NCBI GenBank assembly: GCA_017450695.1 | Contig: JAFSTA010000115.1 | Coordinates: 1-64,000 of the forward strand | Source of the DNA: Kiritimatiellia bacterium | GTDB lineage: Bacteria > Verrucomicrobiota > Kiritimatiellia > RFP12 > UBA1067 | Reading direction: 5' to 3' | Length of the DNA stretch: 64,000 nucleotides | Shown here: piece by piece, positions 25,841-34,490 of the stretch | How the letters are laid out: every line of letters starts with the position of its first letter | Position numbering within the stretch: position 1 is the first letter of the stretch | Program-made: the position numbers and the translations under genes | The notes under the pieces: generated by a model | Seen by the model: the letters and a program-made list of their open reading frames with translations, nothing else | Told to the model about the DNA's origin: nothing | The model's database searches: none

Positions 25841-26165
25841 AAACCTCTCTCCTTTGTTTGTGCTGGAATACCATCATCCAACGATCCAAACTATAGGAAA
25901 GAGTTTCAGGATCACACAACGACAAAGTGTATCAATTTTGATTGATTCGGATTTTGCCGGAAAAAGCTCCGAGAAATCTCGAAAAGGAGGTATATCATAG
26001 GTATATCGGAGGTATATTGACTTTGCTGATTCTGTGAGGTTTGAGACCCCTTTGCCGGAGAGAACAAAAGAGTCCTTTTCTGCGTAACAAGGCGGAATAT
26101 TCGGTTGAATGCTTCTGTTTTAACCATCTGCAATCGACTATTTTTCAAACAGTTACATTTTCTGT
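25841..26165. other. Prophage right-end non-coding arm
   Basis: No gene is seen. Tandem GGTATATCAT, GGTATATCGG and GGTATATTG motifs (25985-26022) look like integrase arm sites, similar to motifs at 640-690. Upstream, CGGAAAAAGCTCCG is a small inverted repeat. Confidence 0.45.
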
Positions 26166-26194
26166 TTGTGTTTTTGGCAGGGATTCGATATACT
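26166..26194 (+). promoter_or_regulatory. tRNA-Val promoter supplied by the prophage
   Basis: TTGTGT (26166-26171), 17-nt spacer, TATACT (26189-26194). It lies on the prophage side of attR, so the functional tRNA is now driven from phage-borne DNA. Confidence 0.75.
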
Positions 26195-26216
26195 AGCCTC
26201 CGTTTTACGCACTTCG

Positions 26217-26293
26217 GGGCGGTTATCTCAGTTGGTTAGAGAGCATGGTTTACACCCATGATGTCGAGAGTTCGAGCCTCCCACCGCCCACCA
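26217..26293 (+). tRNA. tRNA-Val(TAC), intact, at attR
   Basis: A full cloverleaf: acceptor GGGCGGT/ACCGCCC, D arm, anticodon stem CATGG/CCATG with loop TTTACAC (anticodon TAC, Val), T loop TTCGAGC and genomically encoded CCA. The T stem GAGAG/CTCCC has one A-C mismatch at the second pair. The first 43 nt repeat at 874-916, so this is the hybrid gene: 5' half from the phage, 3' half from the host. Confidence 0.95.
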
Positions 26294-26367
26294 TTTTCCC
26301 CTTGCAAAATGAGGGAGTAATCTCGAAACCACGGAACTCGCGGAATGATCTTGCCTATAACTTGTTG

Positions 26368-26443
26368 AGACAGGATTACAGGATTTGCAGGATTTTATTG
26401 ATTTCATAATCTTGTTAATCCTGACAATCCTGTAATCCTGTCT
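26368..26443. repeat. Imperfect long inverted repeat with 10-bp period
   Basis: Arms of 27 nt built from repeated CAGGATT (26368-26394) and AATCCTG (26417-26443) can fold into one long hairpin. It lies between the tRNA and the oxidoreductase gene. Preceding it, ACCACGGAACTCGCGGAA (26328) is a short dispersed motif also seen at 52020 and 40373. Confidence 0.65.
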
Positions 26444-26578
26444 AAAAAACTCAGAAGTTATCCTCATTTACATTCCTGCGAGAAGCGCGGGCGGCGGGCT
26501 TTCAAGAAACTCGTAATTTTTCTGTGGTTGAGGTTGTGATTGCTGGAAGGTTTTGAAATTGGTTCGAGGGGCTGCACG

Positions 26579-27616
26579 ATGAAGCAATTCGGGATGGGTA
26601 TCGTTGGAACGGGGATGATTGCGGCATTTCATGCCCGCGCCATTTCCCAACTTCCTAACGCACGGCTGGTCGGTGTCGCCAGCCGCTTTTTGGATTCCGC
26701 GCAACGCTTCTGCGCGGCTCACGGCGGAACGCCGTATGGATCGTTGGATGATTTGCTGGCGAATCCCGAATTGGATGTTCTGGTGGTTGCAACGCCATCC
26801 GGTTGCCATGTGGATGCCGTTCTCGCTGCGGCCTGCGCTGGAAAACACGCGCTTTGCGAGAAGCCTTTAGAGATTTCCACAGAACGGGTTGACCGAATGA
26901 TTGCGGCGCACCGGCACGCAGGAACGAGACTTGGTTGCATTTTCCAGTTCCGCCACCTTCCTGCCGTGCGTGTTATCCGCGAAGCGATTCGTCAAGGGCG
27001 TCTCGGCACGATCACCTACGCGGGCGTTTATGTTCCATGGTGGCGTGACCGAGGGTATTATTCGGACTCCGTCTGGCACGGAACGCGGGAACTGGACGGC
27101 GGCGGCGCATTGATGAACCAGTCGATTCACATGATCGACCTTCTCTGCGACTGGATGCCTCCCGTCCGCTCTGTCGCCGCGCACGTTTCTTCGGTCGGAC
27201 ATCCCGGGATCGAGGTCGAAGATGCGGCGACCGCCTCGCTTGCGTTCGAAGGCGGGGCGGTCGGCGTGGTTTATGGCACGACCTCCGCATTCCCCGGACA
27301 ACCGAAGCGAATCGAGGTGTTCGGTACGGACGGTAGCATTGTCATGACCGACAACGAGATTTCCGTCTTTTCATTCCGTGAGGAACGTCCTGAAGACGTA
27401 GCAATCCGTAGTTCACTCTCCGCTGGTTCCGCCTGTGCGACGGGCGCGGGACGTCCCGATGCCATGACAGAGGAACTGCACGCCCGTTGTTTCGCGGATT
27501 TCCTGAACGCCGTTGAAACCGGACGTCCGTTCGAAAGCGACGGCGAATCCGCACGTCGTTCTGTCGCACTTCTCGAACGCATTTACGGGTCTGCAAAAAC
27601 CGCTAATGATGAGTGA
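26579..27616 (+). CDS. Gfo/Idh/MocA family oxidoreductase
   Basis: 345 residues from ATG 26579 (GAGGGG upstream). The N-terminal Rossmann motif is GIVGTGMIAAFHARAI, and the nucleotide region ends with the family motif GKHALCEKPLEI (about 87-98). The C-terminal half is the alpha/beta substrate domain (GGALMNQSIHMIDLLCDW). Such enzymes oxidise or reduce sugars and polyols with NAD(P). The substrate is not evident. The last two codons and stop come from a dispersed repeat also found at the 3' end of ade. Single-gene unit. Confidence 0.9.
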   Translation: MKQFGMGIVGTGMIAAFHARAISQLPNARLVGVASRFLDSAQRFCAAHGGTPYGSLDDLLANPELDVLVVATPSGCHVDAVLAAACAGKHALCEKPLEISTERVDRMIAAHRHAGTRLGCIFQFRHLPAVRVIREAIRQGRLGTITYAGVYVPWWRDRGYYSDSVWHGTRELDGGGALMNQSIHMIDLLCDWMPPVRSVAAHVSSVGHPGIEVEDAATASLAFEGGAVGVVYGTTSAFPGQPKRIEVFGTDGSIVMTDNEISVFSFREERPEDVAIRSSLSAGSACATGAGRPDAMTEELHARCFADFLNAVETGRPFESDGESARRSVALLERIYGSAKTANDE

Positions 27617-27846
27617 GGAGTGACGAATGGGAGAGCCGCGCTTGTCGCGTGTTGTTTGTTGCGAGTCATTCGGGAGTAGTCGAGAGCAATCGATTGCAGT
27701 TGAACTCGATGATGGGGCGTCGTCGTTACACTGTGGACGCGATGTCTCTCCTCTGCGGAAAAGTTGCTAGCGTGTTCAGCCTACTGACTACTCTCCATAT
27801 CCCTACTACCTAAACATTAATTTTTTTTAATCTTTGAATTTTATGG
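27607..27846. other. Gene-free interval with stop-codon repeat and degenerate IR
   Basis: It begins with the 20-mer TGATGAGTGAGGAGTGACGA (27607-27626), 19/20 identical to 33198-33217. A segment around 27680 (GAGCAATCGATTGCAGTTGA) resembles one near 33262. No gene is seen. Confidence 0.55.
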
Positions 27847-27875
27847 TTGATTTTTCTCTGGCGTTGCCCTATAAT
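27847..27875 (+). promoter_or_regulatory. Promoter of the OmpA-like gene
   Basis: TTGATT (27847-27852), 17-nt spacer, TATAAT (27870-27875). The predicted start near 27882 gives a 5' leader of about 68 nt before ATG 27950, which has AAGGAGAG upstream. Confidence 0.8.
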
Positions 27876-27949
27876 AACTCTGTTTTTCGTTCCGCGCTAT
27901 GTGCGCGGCGGGATGATTTTACGAGTTCGAGAAAGCAAGGAGAGTAAAA

Positions 27950-29341
27950 ATGAAGAAACTGATTACAATGGCTAGCGTTCTGGCCGTCGCGGCCGGATTC
28001 GCGTTCGCGGACGAGTTGGGTGACGCGCCCCGGTGGTATGTCAGCCCTGGTGTCGGCATGATGTTCTTTGAAGGGAATCAGACGGTGGATGATCCGCTGA
28101 ATCTGGTCCTCCGTTTGGGGTACGACTGGAGTGAGCACATCTCGTTCGAGTTGGAGGGATCCGATGCGCTGAACGCGACGGCGAACGGACATCACGGATA
28201 CAAGCGCGGCGGCAACCGCTGGTGGCGTCGGAACTGGAGCGACCGGAACTGGAATCGCGGCTGGTGGCGCGACGAGCACAAGATCAAGGCGCAGAACATT
28301 TGGGGTGTCGGTGCGGACGTGCTGTTCCACTACGACCGCTATGCCGCGTTTGACCCGTACCTGTCCGTCGGCTGGGCTTACTACCACGCCGAAGATCGCA
28401 TTTTCTGCGAAGGCAGCGAGTACAATGTGACCGGTCCGCGTCTGGGCATCGGTGCGTTCTACCACATCACGGAGAACTGGGCACTGCGTGCGGACGGACG
28501 TGCCAGCGTGACGATCAACGACCCGACGTGGGAGACGATGTACACGGCTGACCTCGGTATCGCTTACTACTTCGGCGGCGGCGCGAACGGCGATTCCGCG
28601 ACGAAGGTCGGCGACGCGACGGCTCTGGCCGGCACGGGCGCGGCGGTTGCGGCTGACGACGATCCTTCCAAGAAGGATTCCGACGGCGATGGACTCACCG
28701 ATGCGGAAGAGGCGCAGCTCGGCACCGATCCCCACAAGAAGGATACGGACGGCGACGGCCTGACCGACTTCGAGGAAGTCCGTGTGTACAAGACCGATCC
28801 GCTGAATCCGGATACCGACTTTGACGGTCTGAAGGACGGCGAGGAAATTCACAAGTACAAGACCTCCCCGATCGAGCGCGACACCGACAAGGGTGGCGTC
28901 TCTGACGGACACGAAGTGCTCATCGACCACACGAACCCGCTCGATCCGTCGGACGACCTGATGCTCTTCGAGCTGAGCGACGTGCAGTTTGACTACGATA
29001 CGACCGTGATCAAGGCGAAGTACTTCCCGGAACTCGACCAGGTCGCCCGCGTGCTCGTTCGCAATCCGAACGCCAGCGCGATCGTGGAAGGCCATGCCGA
29101 CCAGCGCCAGCGCTCCAACAAGGTTTACAACCAGAACCTCTCCGAGCGTCGTGCGAAGGCCGTTGCGGATTATCTGATCCAGCGCGGTGCGAAGGCTGAC
29201 AAGGTCACCTCCAAGGGCTATGGCTTCACCCGTCCGAAAGTCCAGCCGGACCTGATCAACGGCAATCCGGAAAATCGTCGCGTGGAAATCTACATCCGCG
29301 GCGCCGGAACCAATGCGGACAAGGCGAAGTACGCGAAGTAA
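27950..29341 (+). CDS. OmpA-family protein with TSP3 repeats
   Basis: 463 residues. A signal peptide (1-20) is followed by a beta-barrel-like region (about 25-215) with a His/Arg/Trp-rich loop. Then come thrombospondin type 3 calcium-binding repeats (about 240-330; DSDGDGLTDAEE, DTDGDGLTDFEE) and a C-terminal OmpA peptidoglycan-binding domain (about 345-455) with NQNLSERRAKAVADYL. It anchors the outer membrane to the wall. A consensus promoter and terminator frame it, so it is monocistronic and probably abundant. Confidence 0.92.
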   Translation: MKKLITMASVLAVAAGFAFADELGDAPRWYVSPGVGMMFFEGNQTVDDPLNLVLRLGYDWSEHISFELEGSDALNATANGHHGYKRGGNRWWRRNWSDRNWNRGWWRDEHKIKAQNIWGVGADVLFHYDRYAAFDPYLSVGWAYYHAEDRIFCEGSEYNVTGPRLGIGAFYHITENWALRADGRASVTINDPTWETMYTADLGIAYYFGGGANGDSATKVGDATALAGTGAAVAADDDPSKKDSDGDGLTDAEEAQLGTDPHKKDTDGDGLTDFEEVRVYKTDPLNPDTDFDGLKDGEEIHKYKTSPIERDTDKGGVSDGHEVLIDHTNPLDPSDDLMLFELSDVQFDYDTTVIKAKYFPELDQVARVLVRNPNASAIVEGHADQRQRSNKVYNQNLSERRAKAVADYLIQRGAKADKVTSKGYGFTRPKVQPDLINGNPENRRVEIYIRGAGTNADKAKYAK

Positions 29342-29366
29342 GCCGATTCGGCTTGTTTTGAAAAAG

Positions 29367-29394
29367 GCGTCGGTGGCAACACCGGCGCTTTTTT
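29367..29394 (+). terminator. Terminator of the OmpA-like gene
   Basis: GCGTCGGTG/CACCGGCGC (29367-29388, GCAA loop) followed by six T. Confidence 0.9.
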
Positions 29395-29452
29395 CGGTTG
29401 AAGAGAGGCGGGCGGCGCTTCGCGCCAGTTGAGAGGCCGAGAAGAGTCAAGT

Positions 29453-29518
29453 GGGGCTTCGCCCCTAAATGTCGCTCGCGCGACTAGGTGAGCCTTCGGC
29501 TCGAAGTGGGGCGTCGCC
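29453..29518. repeat. Short mini-hairpin array E
   Basis: Consecutive units GGGGC-TTC-GCCCC, GTCGC-TCGC-GCGAC and GAGCC-TTC-GGCTC, separated by TAAAT or TAGGT. Same design as the larger arrays but with different stems and unit order. Confidence 0.65.
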
Positions 29519-29576
29519 AGCGTGTTAAGTTGAGAAGTTGAGAAGCGGGGACGGCGGATGGCACCGCCTATGAAGA

Positions 29577-30761
29577 ATGAAGAAACTGTACTCGACAGAA
29601 CATGAGGAACGCGCGGTGCTCGCGCAGGTTGTCCTGACGCAGGAAGACGCGGATGAGGCTGCGGACTCCCTGTTGGAGCTGGGGCGTCTGGCGGACACCG
29701 CCGGGATTCGCGTTGTCGGTCAGTTGACTCAGGCGCGCGGCAGACCCGACGGCGGGACGATGTTCGGGCGGGGTAAGGTCACGGAACTCTCCGCTCTTTT
29801 GCAGACGCTGAATGCGACGACCGTGATCTTCGACAATCCGCTGAACGCAATTCAGGTTTTCCGTCTGAAGGAGGCGTTGCCTGGTATCAAGGTGTTGGAC
29901 CGTACGGACGTTATCCTGTTGATTTTCGCCCGCCGTGCCCGTTCCGCCGAGGCACAGACACAGGTGGAGTTGGCGCAGACGCAGCTCCTGCTTCAGCGGA
30001 TTCCCGTTCTGGAAGAGCAACAGCGGTTCGGCGGTGGTGGCACCGGTGTGCGCGGTCCGGGCGAAAGCCGACTACAGGTACGCAACCAGCCGATCAAGCG
30101 GCGTATTCAGGACTTGAAGCGCAAGCTGGAGGAGATCGAGCGGCGAGAGACCGGACGTGCGCAGATGAAACGGCGCTGGCCGACGGTTTGTTTGGTTGGC
30201 TATACCAATGCAGGCAAATCGACATTGCTCAATCTGTTTGCCAGGAGCGACGCCTATGTCGATGACCGCCTGTTCGCGACACTCGATACCAAGACGCGGC
30301 TCGTGAACTTGGACAAGCGGCGGCAGGTCCTGTTGACCGACACAGTTGGGTTCATCCGCAATCTGCCGCACAGCCTGGTCGCCTCGTTCCGCTCTACACT
30401 GAGTGTCGCCGTCCATGCTGATCTCCTGTTGCTCGTGGTGGATGCCGCCTATCCGCGTGTGGCGGACCATATTCGCGTTTGCCGCGAGACGTTGGTGGAG
30501 ATCGGTGCAGGAGATGTACCCTGCATTCTCGTTTGCAACAAGTGCGACACGGATCCCGCGCTGCTCAAGCAGGGCGGTGACTCCGCGCCGACGAACCTGC
30601 AACATCTGGCGGAGGGGTATCCGCAGGCCATTCCCGTTTCGGCCAAGACGGGATACGGTATCGACCTTTTGAAACAGGCCATGATTGGAGAACTCGAGAA
30701 ATGCTGCACGTTGTGGCAACTCCCATCGGCAATCTCGGCGACCTCACGCCGCGCGCCCTAG
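29577..30761 (+). CDS. hflX: Ribosome-associated GTPase HflX
   Basis: 394 residues. An N-terminal HflX domain has the GGGGTGVRGPGE motif near 152-163, and a coiled linker follows. The GTPase domain has G1 GYTNAGKST (208-216), G3 DTVGF (255-259) and G4 NKCD (321-324). HflX rescues stalled ribosomes by splitting 70S particles. No clear Shine-Dalgarno sequence precedes ATG 29577. Its last 61 nt overlap the start of rsmI, so the two are translationally linked. Confidence 0.95.
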   Translation: MKKLYSTEHEERAVLAQVVLTQEDADEAADSLLELGRLADTAGIRVVGQLTQARGRPDGGTMFGRGKVTELSALLQTLNATTVIFDNPLNAIQVFRLKEALPGIKVLDRTDVILLIFARRARSAEAQTQVELAQTQLLLQRIPVLEEQQRFGGGGTGVRGPGESRLQVRNQPIKRRIQDLKRKLEEIERRETGRAQMKRRWPTVCLVGYTNAGKSTLLNLFARSDAYVDDRLFATLDTKTRLVNLDKRRQVLLTDTVGFIRNLPHSLVASFRSTLSVAVHADLLLLVVDAAYPRVADHIRVCRETLVEIGAGDVPCILVCNKCDTDPALLKQGGDSAPTNLQHLAEGYPQAIPVSAKTGYGIDLLKQAMIGELEKCCTLWQLPSAISATSRRAP

Positions 30762-31402
30762 AGGCGTTGCGGAACACCAGCCTGATCGCGTGCGAGGACA
30801 CGCGCCGGACGTGGGCGCTGTTGAGCGCCTTTCAGGTGCCGCGTCCAGAGATGATCTCGTACCGACAAGGAAACGAGGAACAGGTCGGGAACGTGATTGC
30901 CGCCGCGTTGCGCGCGGGGCGCGATGTCTGCCTCTGTTCCGACGGCGGTTATCCCGGTATCAGCGATCCCGGTTACCGACTGATCCGCCGTTGCGCACAG
31001 GAGAACCTGCCCTTCGAGATTCTGCCGGGAGGTTCCGCCGTTCTTGTCGCACTGCTGATGAGCGGGCTCTCCACCTCCAGCTTCACCTTCAAGGGATTTC
31101 CCCCGCGAAAACCGGGGGCGTTGCGGCGGTTCTTTGAGGAGGAGAAAGAACGACCGCACACGTTGATTTGCTATGAGTCGCCGTTCCGTATCGGGCATTC
31201 GCTTCGGGCGGCATTCGAGACGCTGGGCAACCGCGAGGCTGCCGTCTGCTTGGAGCTGACCAAGGTGCACGAGCGCGTGGTGCGCGGGTTTCTGGCCGAC
31301 CTGTTGCCGCAGTTCGAAGGCAAGGCGGTGAAGGGCGAAGCTGTCATCGTGGTTGCCGGAAACAATCCCAAGTTCTGCGCGGAAGAGGAGGAGAAAGAAT
31401 GA
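30701..31402 (+). CDS. rsmI: 16S rRNA 2'-O-methyltransferase RsmI
   Basis: 233 residues. The family signature VATPIGNLGDLTPRAL begins at residue 5, with SDGGYPGISDPG near 84 and the YESPFR motif near 162. It methylates C1402 of 16S rRNA with S-adenosylmethionine. It starts inside hflX and overlaps ade by ATGA, so hflX, rsmI and ade look co-transcribed. The end is acidic (EEEEKE), partly because the downstream Shine-Dalgarno AGGAGG lies within its codons. Confidence 0.95.
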   Translation: MLHVVATPIGNLGDLTPRALEALRNTSLIACEDTRRTWALLSAFQVPRPEMISYRQGNEEQVGNVIAAALRAGRDVCLCSDGGYPGISDPGYRLIRRCAQENLPFEILPGGSAVLVALLMSGLSTSSFTFKGFPPRKPGALRRFFEEEKERPHTLICYESPFRIGHSLRAAFETLGNREAAVCLELTKVHERVVRGFLADLLPQFEGKAVKGEAVIVVAGNNPKFCAEEEEKE

Positions 31403-33207
31403 AAGAAAACATCCCATTTGCGGCAGTTTCCGCTGCCGCCACAGAACAAGTCAATCCGTCTCAGACTACCGACGCCCGGCTGACGATGTCAACTGTTGTG
31501 GGAGGGGCAACGTCCTCGCTGCCCGAAATGGATGCGCCAGAGATCCAGCCGTTTAGTGTTAGCGGGCAAATGCTGTCGCAGGACGGAGACCATTTGATTG
31601 GCGTCCGTATCAGCGTCTCGCGCGAGGGGAGGATTGCGGCGATCGATGAAGTGAACGACCCCGATCCCGGATATATCTTCCCCGGATTCGTCGATGCCCA
31701 CGTGCACTTGGAAAGTTCGATGCTGACGCCCGCACAGTTCGCCCGCGTCGCCGTGCGGCACGGTACGTTGGCGGCGGTGGCGGATCCGCACGAGATTGCC
31801 AACGTGCTGGGCGAGGAGGGTGTGCGTCTGATGATCGAGTTGACCCGACAGACGCCCTTTGTCTTCGGCATCGGCGCTCCGTCTTGCGTACCCGCGACTC
31901 CCTTCGAGACCTCCGGCGCCGTACTGGACGCGAAAGCTGTGGAGCGGATCCTGCAGTGGAGAGAGGTGACCCATCTTTCCGAGGTCATGGACTATCCCGG
32001 CGTGATCCGCAAGGATCCGGAGTTGATGGCGAAGATTGGAGCGGCGATTCGTCTAGGAAAGCCGGTGGACGGTCATGCCCCGGGGCTGGGCGGCAAGTCG
32101 CTCCGCGCTTACGTTGCGGCGGGCGTTTCGACCGATCACGAATGCCTTTCGTTTGATGAGGCGTTGGAAAAAACGCGGAACGGGATGAACATCCTCATCC
32201 GCGACGGTTCTGCGGCGCGACTGGTCGAGGGCTTGATCCCGTTGCTCTCGCGATATCCGAGCCGCTGCATGTTCTGTAGCGATGACGCACATCCGAACGA
32301 CCTCTTTGCCAAGCACATCAATCGGATGGTGGCGTTGGCATACCATCGCGGCGTCTCCCTGCAGACGATCATTCTTGCGGCGAGCGTCAATCCCGTGCAG
32401 CACTACCACTTGCCGCTGGGATTGCTCCATGTTGGGGATACCGCCGATTTCCAAGTCGTCTCCGACTTGAACAGTTTCGAGCCGCGACAGGTTTGGTTGC
32501 GTGGACGGAGTGTCTGGCAGGACGGCGAATCGTTGTTGCCCGAGGGTGATGTGAGCGGGATTCATGCGAACCGTTTTGATGCCGCTACCGTGACGGTTGA
32601 CGACCTCCGTGTGCCGGAAGAACCGGGCATGAATACGATTCGCGTGATTGGACTTCTGGACGGCGGCATCCTGACGAAAGACCTGCACTTGCCGCCTGCT
32701 GTGAAGGACGGGGAACTCGTGCCGGATCTCGACCGGGACCTGCTGAAGATCGTGGTGTGCAACCGGTATAAGCCGGAGAAGCCAGCTGTCGCGTTCGTGA
32801 GTGGGTTTGGCCTGGTGCGTGGCGCGATTGCCACCAGCGTCAGCCACGATTCCCACAACATCATTGCGGTAGGTGCGAATGACGAGGCGATTGCGACGGC
32901 GATCAACCAACTTGTGCTGATGCGCGGTGGATTGACCGTGGTCGATAGCAACCGGAAGGTGATTACCTCCCTGCCGTTGCCGATTGCCGGACTGATCTCC
33001 GACCGCCCTGCCTCGTTTGTCGCGCGCCAGTACGAGGATTGCGACAAGCTCGCCAAGATGTTCGGTTCGAAGTTGCATGCTCCATTCATGACGCTGTCGT
33101 TCCTCGCTCTGCCGGTAGTTCCGGAACTGAAGATGACGGATCGCGGACTCTTCGATCCGAAAACTTTTCAACACGTGGGATTGGCGGCTGACGCCGGTGA
33201 TGAGTGA
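31399..33207 (+). CDS. ade: Adenine deaminase
   Basis: 602 residues. The amidohydrolase metal site HVHLESSM follows GFVDA (HVH at 101-103). Later come DGHAPGLGGK and SDDAHP, both typical of Ade. The enzyme converts adenine to hypoxanthine plus ammonia in purine salvage. The first 45 residues have little similarity to the family; Met30 is an alternative start, but the ATGA overlap and AGGAGG support 31399. The final DE and stop are encoded by a dispersed repeat. Confidence 0.93.
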   Translation: MKENIPFAAVSAAATEQVNPSQTTDARLTMSTVVGGATSSLPEMDAPEIQPFSVSGQMLSQDGDHLIGVRISVSREGRIAAIDEVNDPDPGYIFPGFVDAHVHLESSMLTPAQFARVAVRHGTLAAVADPHEIANVLGEEGVRLMIELTRQTPFVFGIGAPSCVPATPFETSGAVLDAKAVERILQWREVTHLSEVMDYPGVIRKDPELMAKIGAAIRLGKPVDGHAPGLGGKSLRAYVAAGVSTDHECLSFDEALEKTRNGMNILIRDGSAARLVEGLIPLLSRYPSRCMFCSDDAHPNDLFAKHINRMVALAYHRGVSLQTIILAASVNPVQHYHLPLGLLHVGDTADFQVVSDLNSFEPRQVWLRGRSVWQDGESLLPEGDVSGIHANRFDAATVTVDDLRVPEEPGMNTIRVIGLLDGGILTKDLHLPPAVKDGELVPDLDRDLLKIVVCNRYKPEKPAVAFVSGFGLVRGAIATSVSHDSHNIIAVGANDEAIATAINQLVLMRGGLTVVDSNRKVITSLPLPIAGLISDRPASFVARQYEDCDKLAKMFGSKLHAPFMTLSFLALPVVPELKMTDRGLFDPKTFQHVGLAADAGDE

Positions 33208-33350
33208 AGAGTGACGAGAGGGGATGCGGACGCTTCGCGCCAGCGAGTGAAGATGAATCGAGAGCAGTCGAATGCAATCGATTGCTGTCGATGGGACGAC
33301 GTAACGAAAGGAGACGAGGAACCAGTTTCGCAAAGTGGAGGCGAAAGGCT
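33208..33350. other. Interval with degenerate dispersed repeat
   Basis: It continues the repeat starting at 33198 and contains AGCAGTCGAATGCAATCGATTG (about 33261), an imperfect inverted repeat similar to 27680. No gene is seen. Confidence 0.5.
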
Positions 33351-33379
33351 TTGCAATTGATGCGAAAGTTTGGTATAGT
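33351..33379 (+). promoter_or_regulatory. Promoter giving a near-leaderless mRNA
   Basis: TTGCAA (33351-33356), 17-nt spacer, TATAGT (33374-33379). The predicted start near 33386 is only about 3 nt before ATG 33389. Confidence 0.55.
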
Positions 33380-33388
33380 ACGCGCCAC

Positions 33389-34081
33389 ATGAAGAAAAAC
33401 ACGACACAAGCAGATTTCTGGTATGCCGTCCAGAACACGACGGTGGTGATCCCCCCGAAAAAAACGATCGAAACCTTCGGGAACACGATCATTCAATACC
33501 ATTTGATCTCCGAGCTGATGGACATTCCGGGCAAGGTGCGCATCCGTGAGGGACGCCTGCAGGCGTTCAAGCCGTTGATCATCGTGCCGGATCCGTCACA
33601 TGTCCAGACCGATCTGGAGGGCTTTGGAGAACAGGCGAAAGCATATATGGAATGGCTGAAGCAGAACGCCGAGAACCTTCGACTGCTGCAATACGGATAC
33701 ACCCTGAAACAAGAGGCGTTCAGCGAACAAGTCGTCACCGATTCGGTGAAGAATGTGGTGGATCGCGTCTCTCAAGAGGTCAAGTCCGCCAACAATCCCT
33801 TCGACGCAGTGGTGCTGGGGGTCGATGAGCCGTGGGATGTCTGCCTGGTCCGTCTCTTCTGGCTGATAACCGTGAAATCCGCGCCGGAAAACATCCGTGA
33901 ATTCGAGAAGGAACGCGAGTTGGAACTGCGCGACGGTATCCCGATGGAAGTCCGGCGCGAGGTGGAACAGGCGTTCGCCGCCGCCGAACAGGACTCGCGG
34001 CTCGTCAAGGCGCTCGGCGAACTTCTCCAGAAGCGCGGCGTCTTCGATCACTACCAAGACCGCTTTTTCCGACTGGTGTAA
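33389..34081 (+). CDS. Conserved-looking hypothetical protein
   Basis: 230 residues, soluble, without signal peptide. It starts MKKNTTQADFWYAVQNTTVVIPPKK, has a basic loop IREGRLQAFKP and a helical, charged C-terminal half (FEKERELELRDGIP). No family is recognised. No Shine-Dalgarno sequence precedes ATG 33389, and a good promoter lies only 10 nt upstream, so the mRNA may be leaderless. Codon use is like that of the neighbouring chromosome genes. Confidence 0.75.
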   Translation: MKKNTTQADFWYAVQNTTVVIPPKKTIETFGNTIIQYHLISELMDIPGKVRIREGRLQAFKPLIIVPDPSHVQTDLEGFGEQAKAYMEWLKQNAENLRLLQYGYTLKQEAFSEQVVTDSVKNVVDRVSQEVKSANNPFDAVVLGVDEPWDVCLVRLFWLITVKSAPENIREFEKERELELRDGIPMEVRREVEQAFAAAEQDSRLVKALGELLQKRGVFDHYQDRFFRLV

Positions 34082-34417
34082 GGGGTGCTCCGCACCAGCG
34101 TGGTAAGCGTGTAAAGCTGGTTAAGCGAGGTAAGCTGGGTAGGCGAGGGAATGAATCGACGACAACCGGCGAGTAAGCTCACTGGCGCCATCTGGAAACT
34201 CGTGCGCGCGAAGGAATGAATCGGAAGCGGTCGAATAAAAATGAAGAATGAAGGCGGCAAGCGTCCCGCCCGTGCCGCGCATGGGAATGTTCATTGGAAT
34301 AACTTGGAGAAGTGCCGCATCTCGTCATTCGTCACTCGTCATTGCTTCGCGAAGCGAAGTTATACGAACAGCTAAAAAGTGAATAGAAAAAAACTCTCAC
34401 TTAGATGAATTTTGTGA
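34082..34417. other. Gene-free interval with short repeats
   Basis: It holds GGTAAGCG/GGTTAAGCGAG-type tandem motifs (34098-34150), CGTCATTCGTCACTCGTCAT (34323-34342, inverse of the repeat at 27607) and the palindrome GCTTCGCGAAGC (34344-34355). No gene is seen. Confidence 0.5.
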
Positions 34418-34446
34418 TTGGAGAATCGGGACAGATACCTTATACT
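34418..34446 (+). promoter_or_regulatory. Promoter of the epimerase-symporter cluster
   Basis: TTGGAG (34418-34423), 17-nt spacer, TATACT (34441-34446), 45 nt before GTG 34491. Confidence 0.6.
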
Positions 34447-34490
34447 TTTCTTGTACGAAAGGAACTGTCGAGTTTCGTTAGGAGGTTATT

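Noticed and set aside
27869..29095. A 408-codon minus-strand frame opposite ompA
   Set aside because: Shadow of the OmpA-like gene, which has promoter, signal peptide and terminator.
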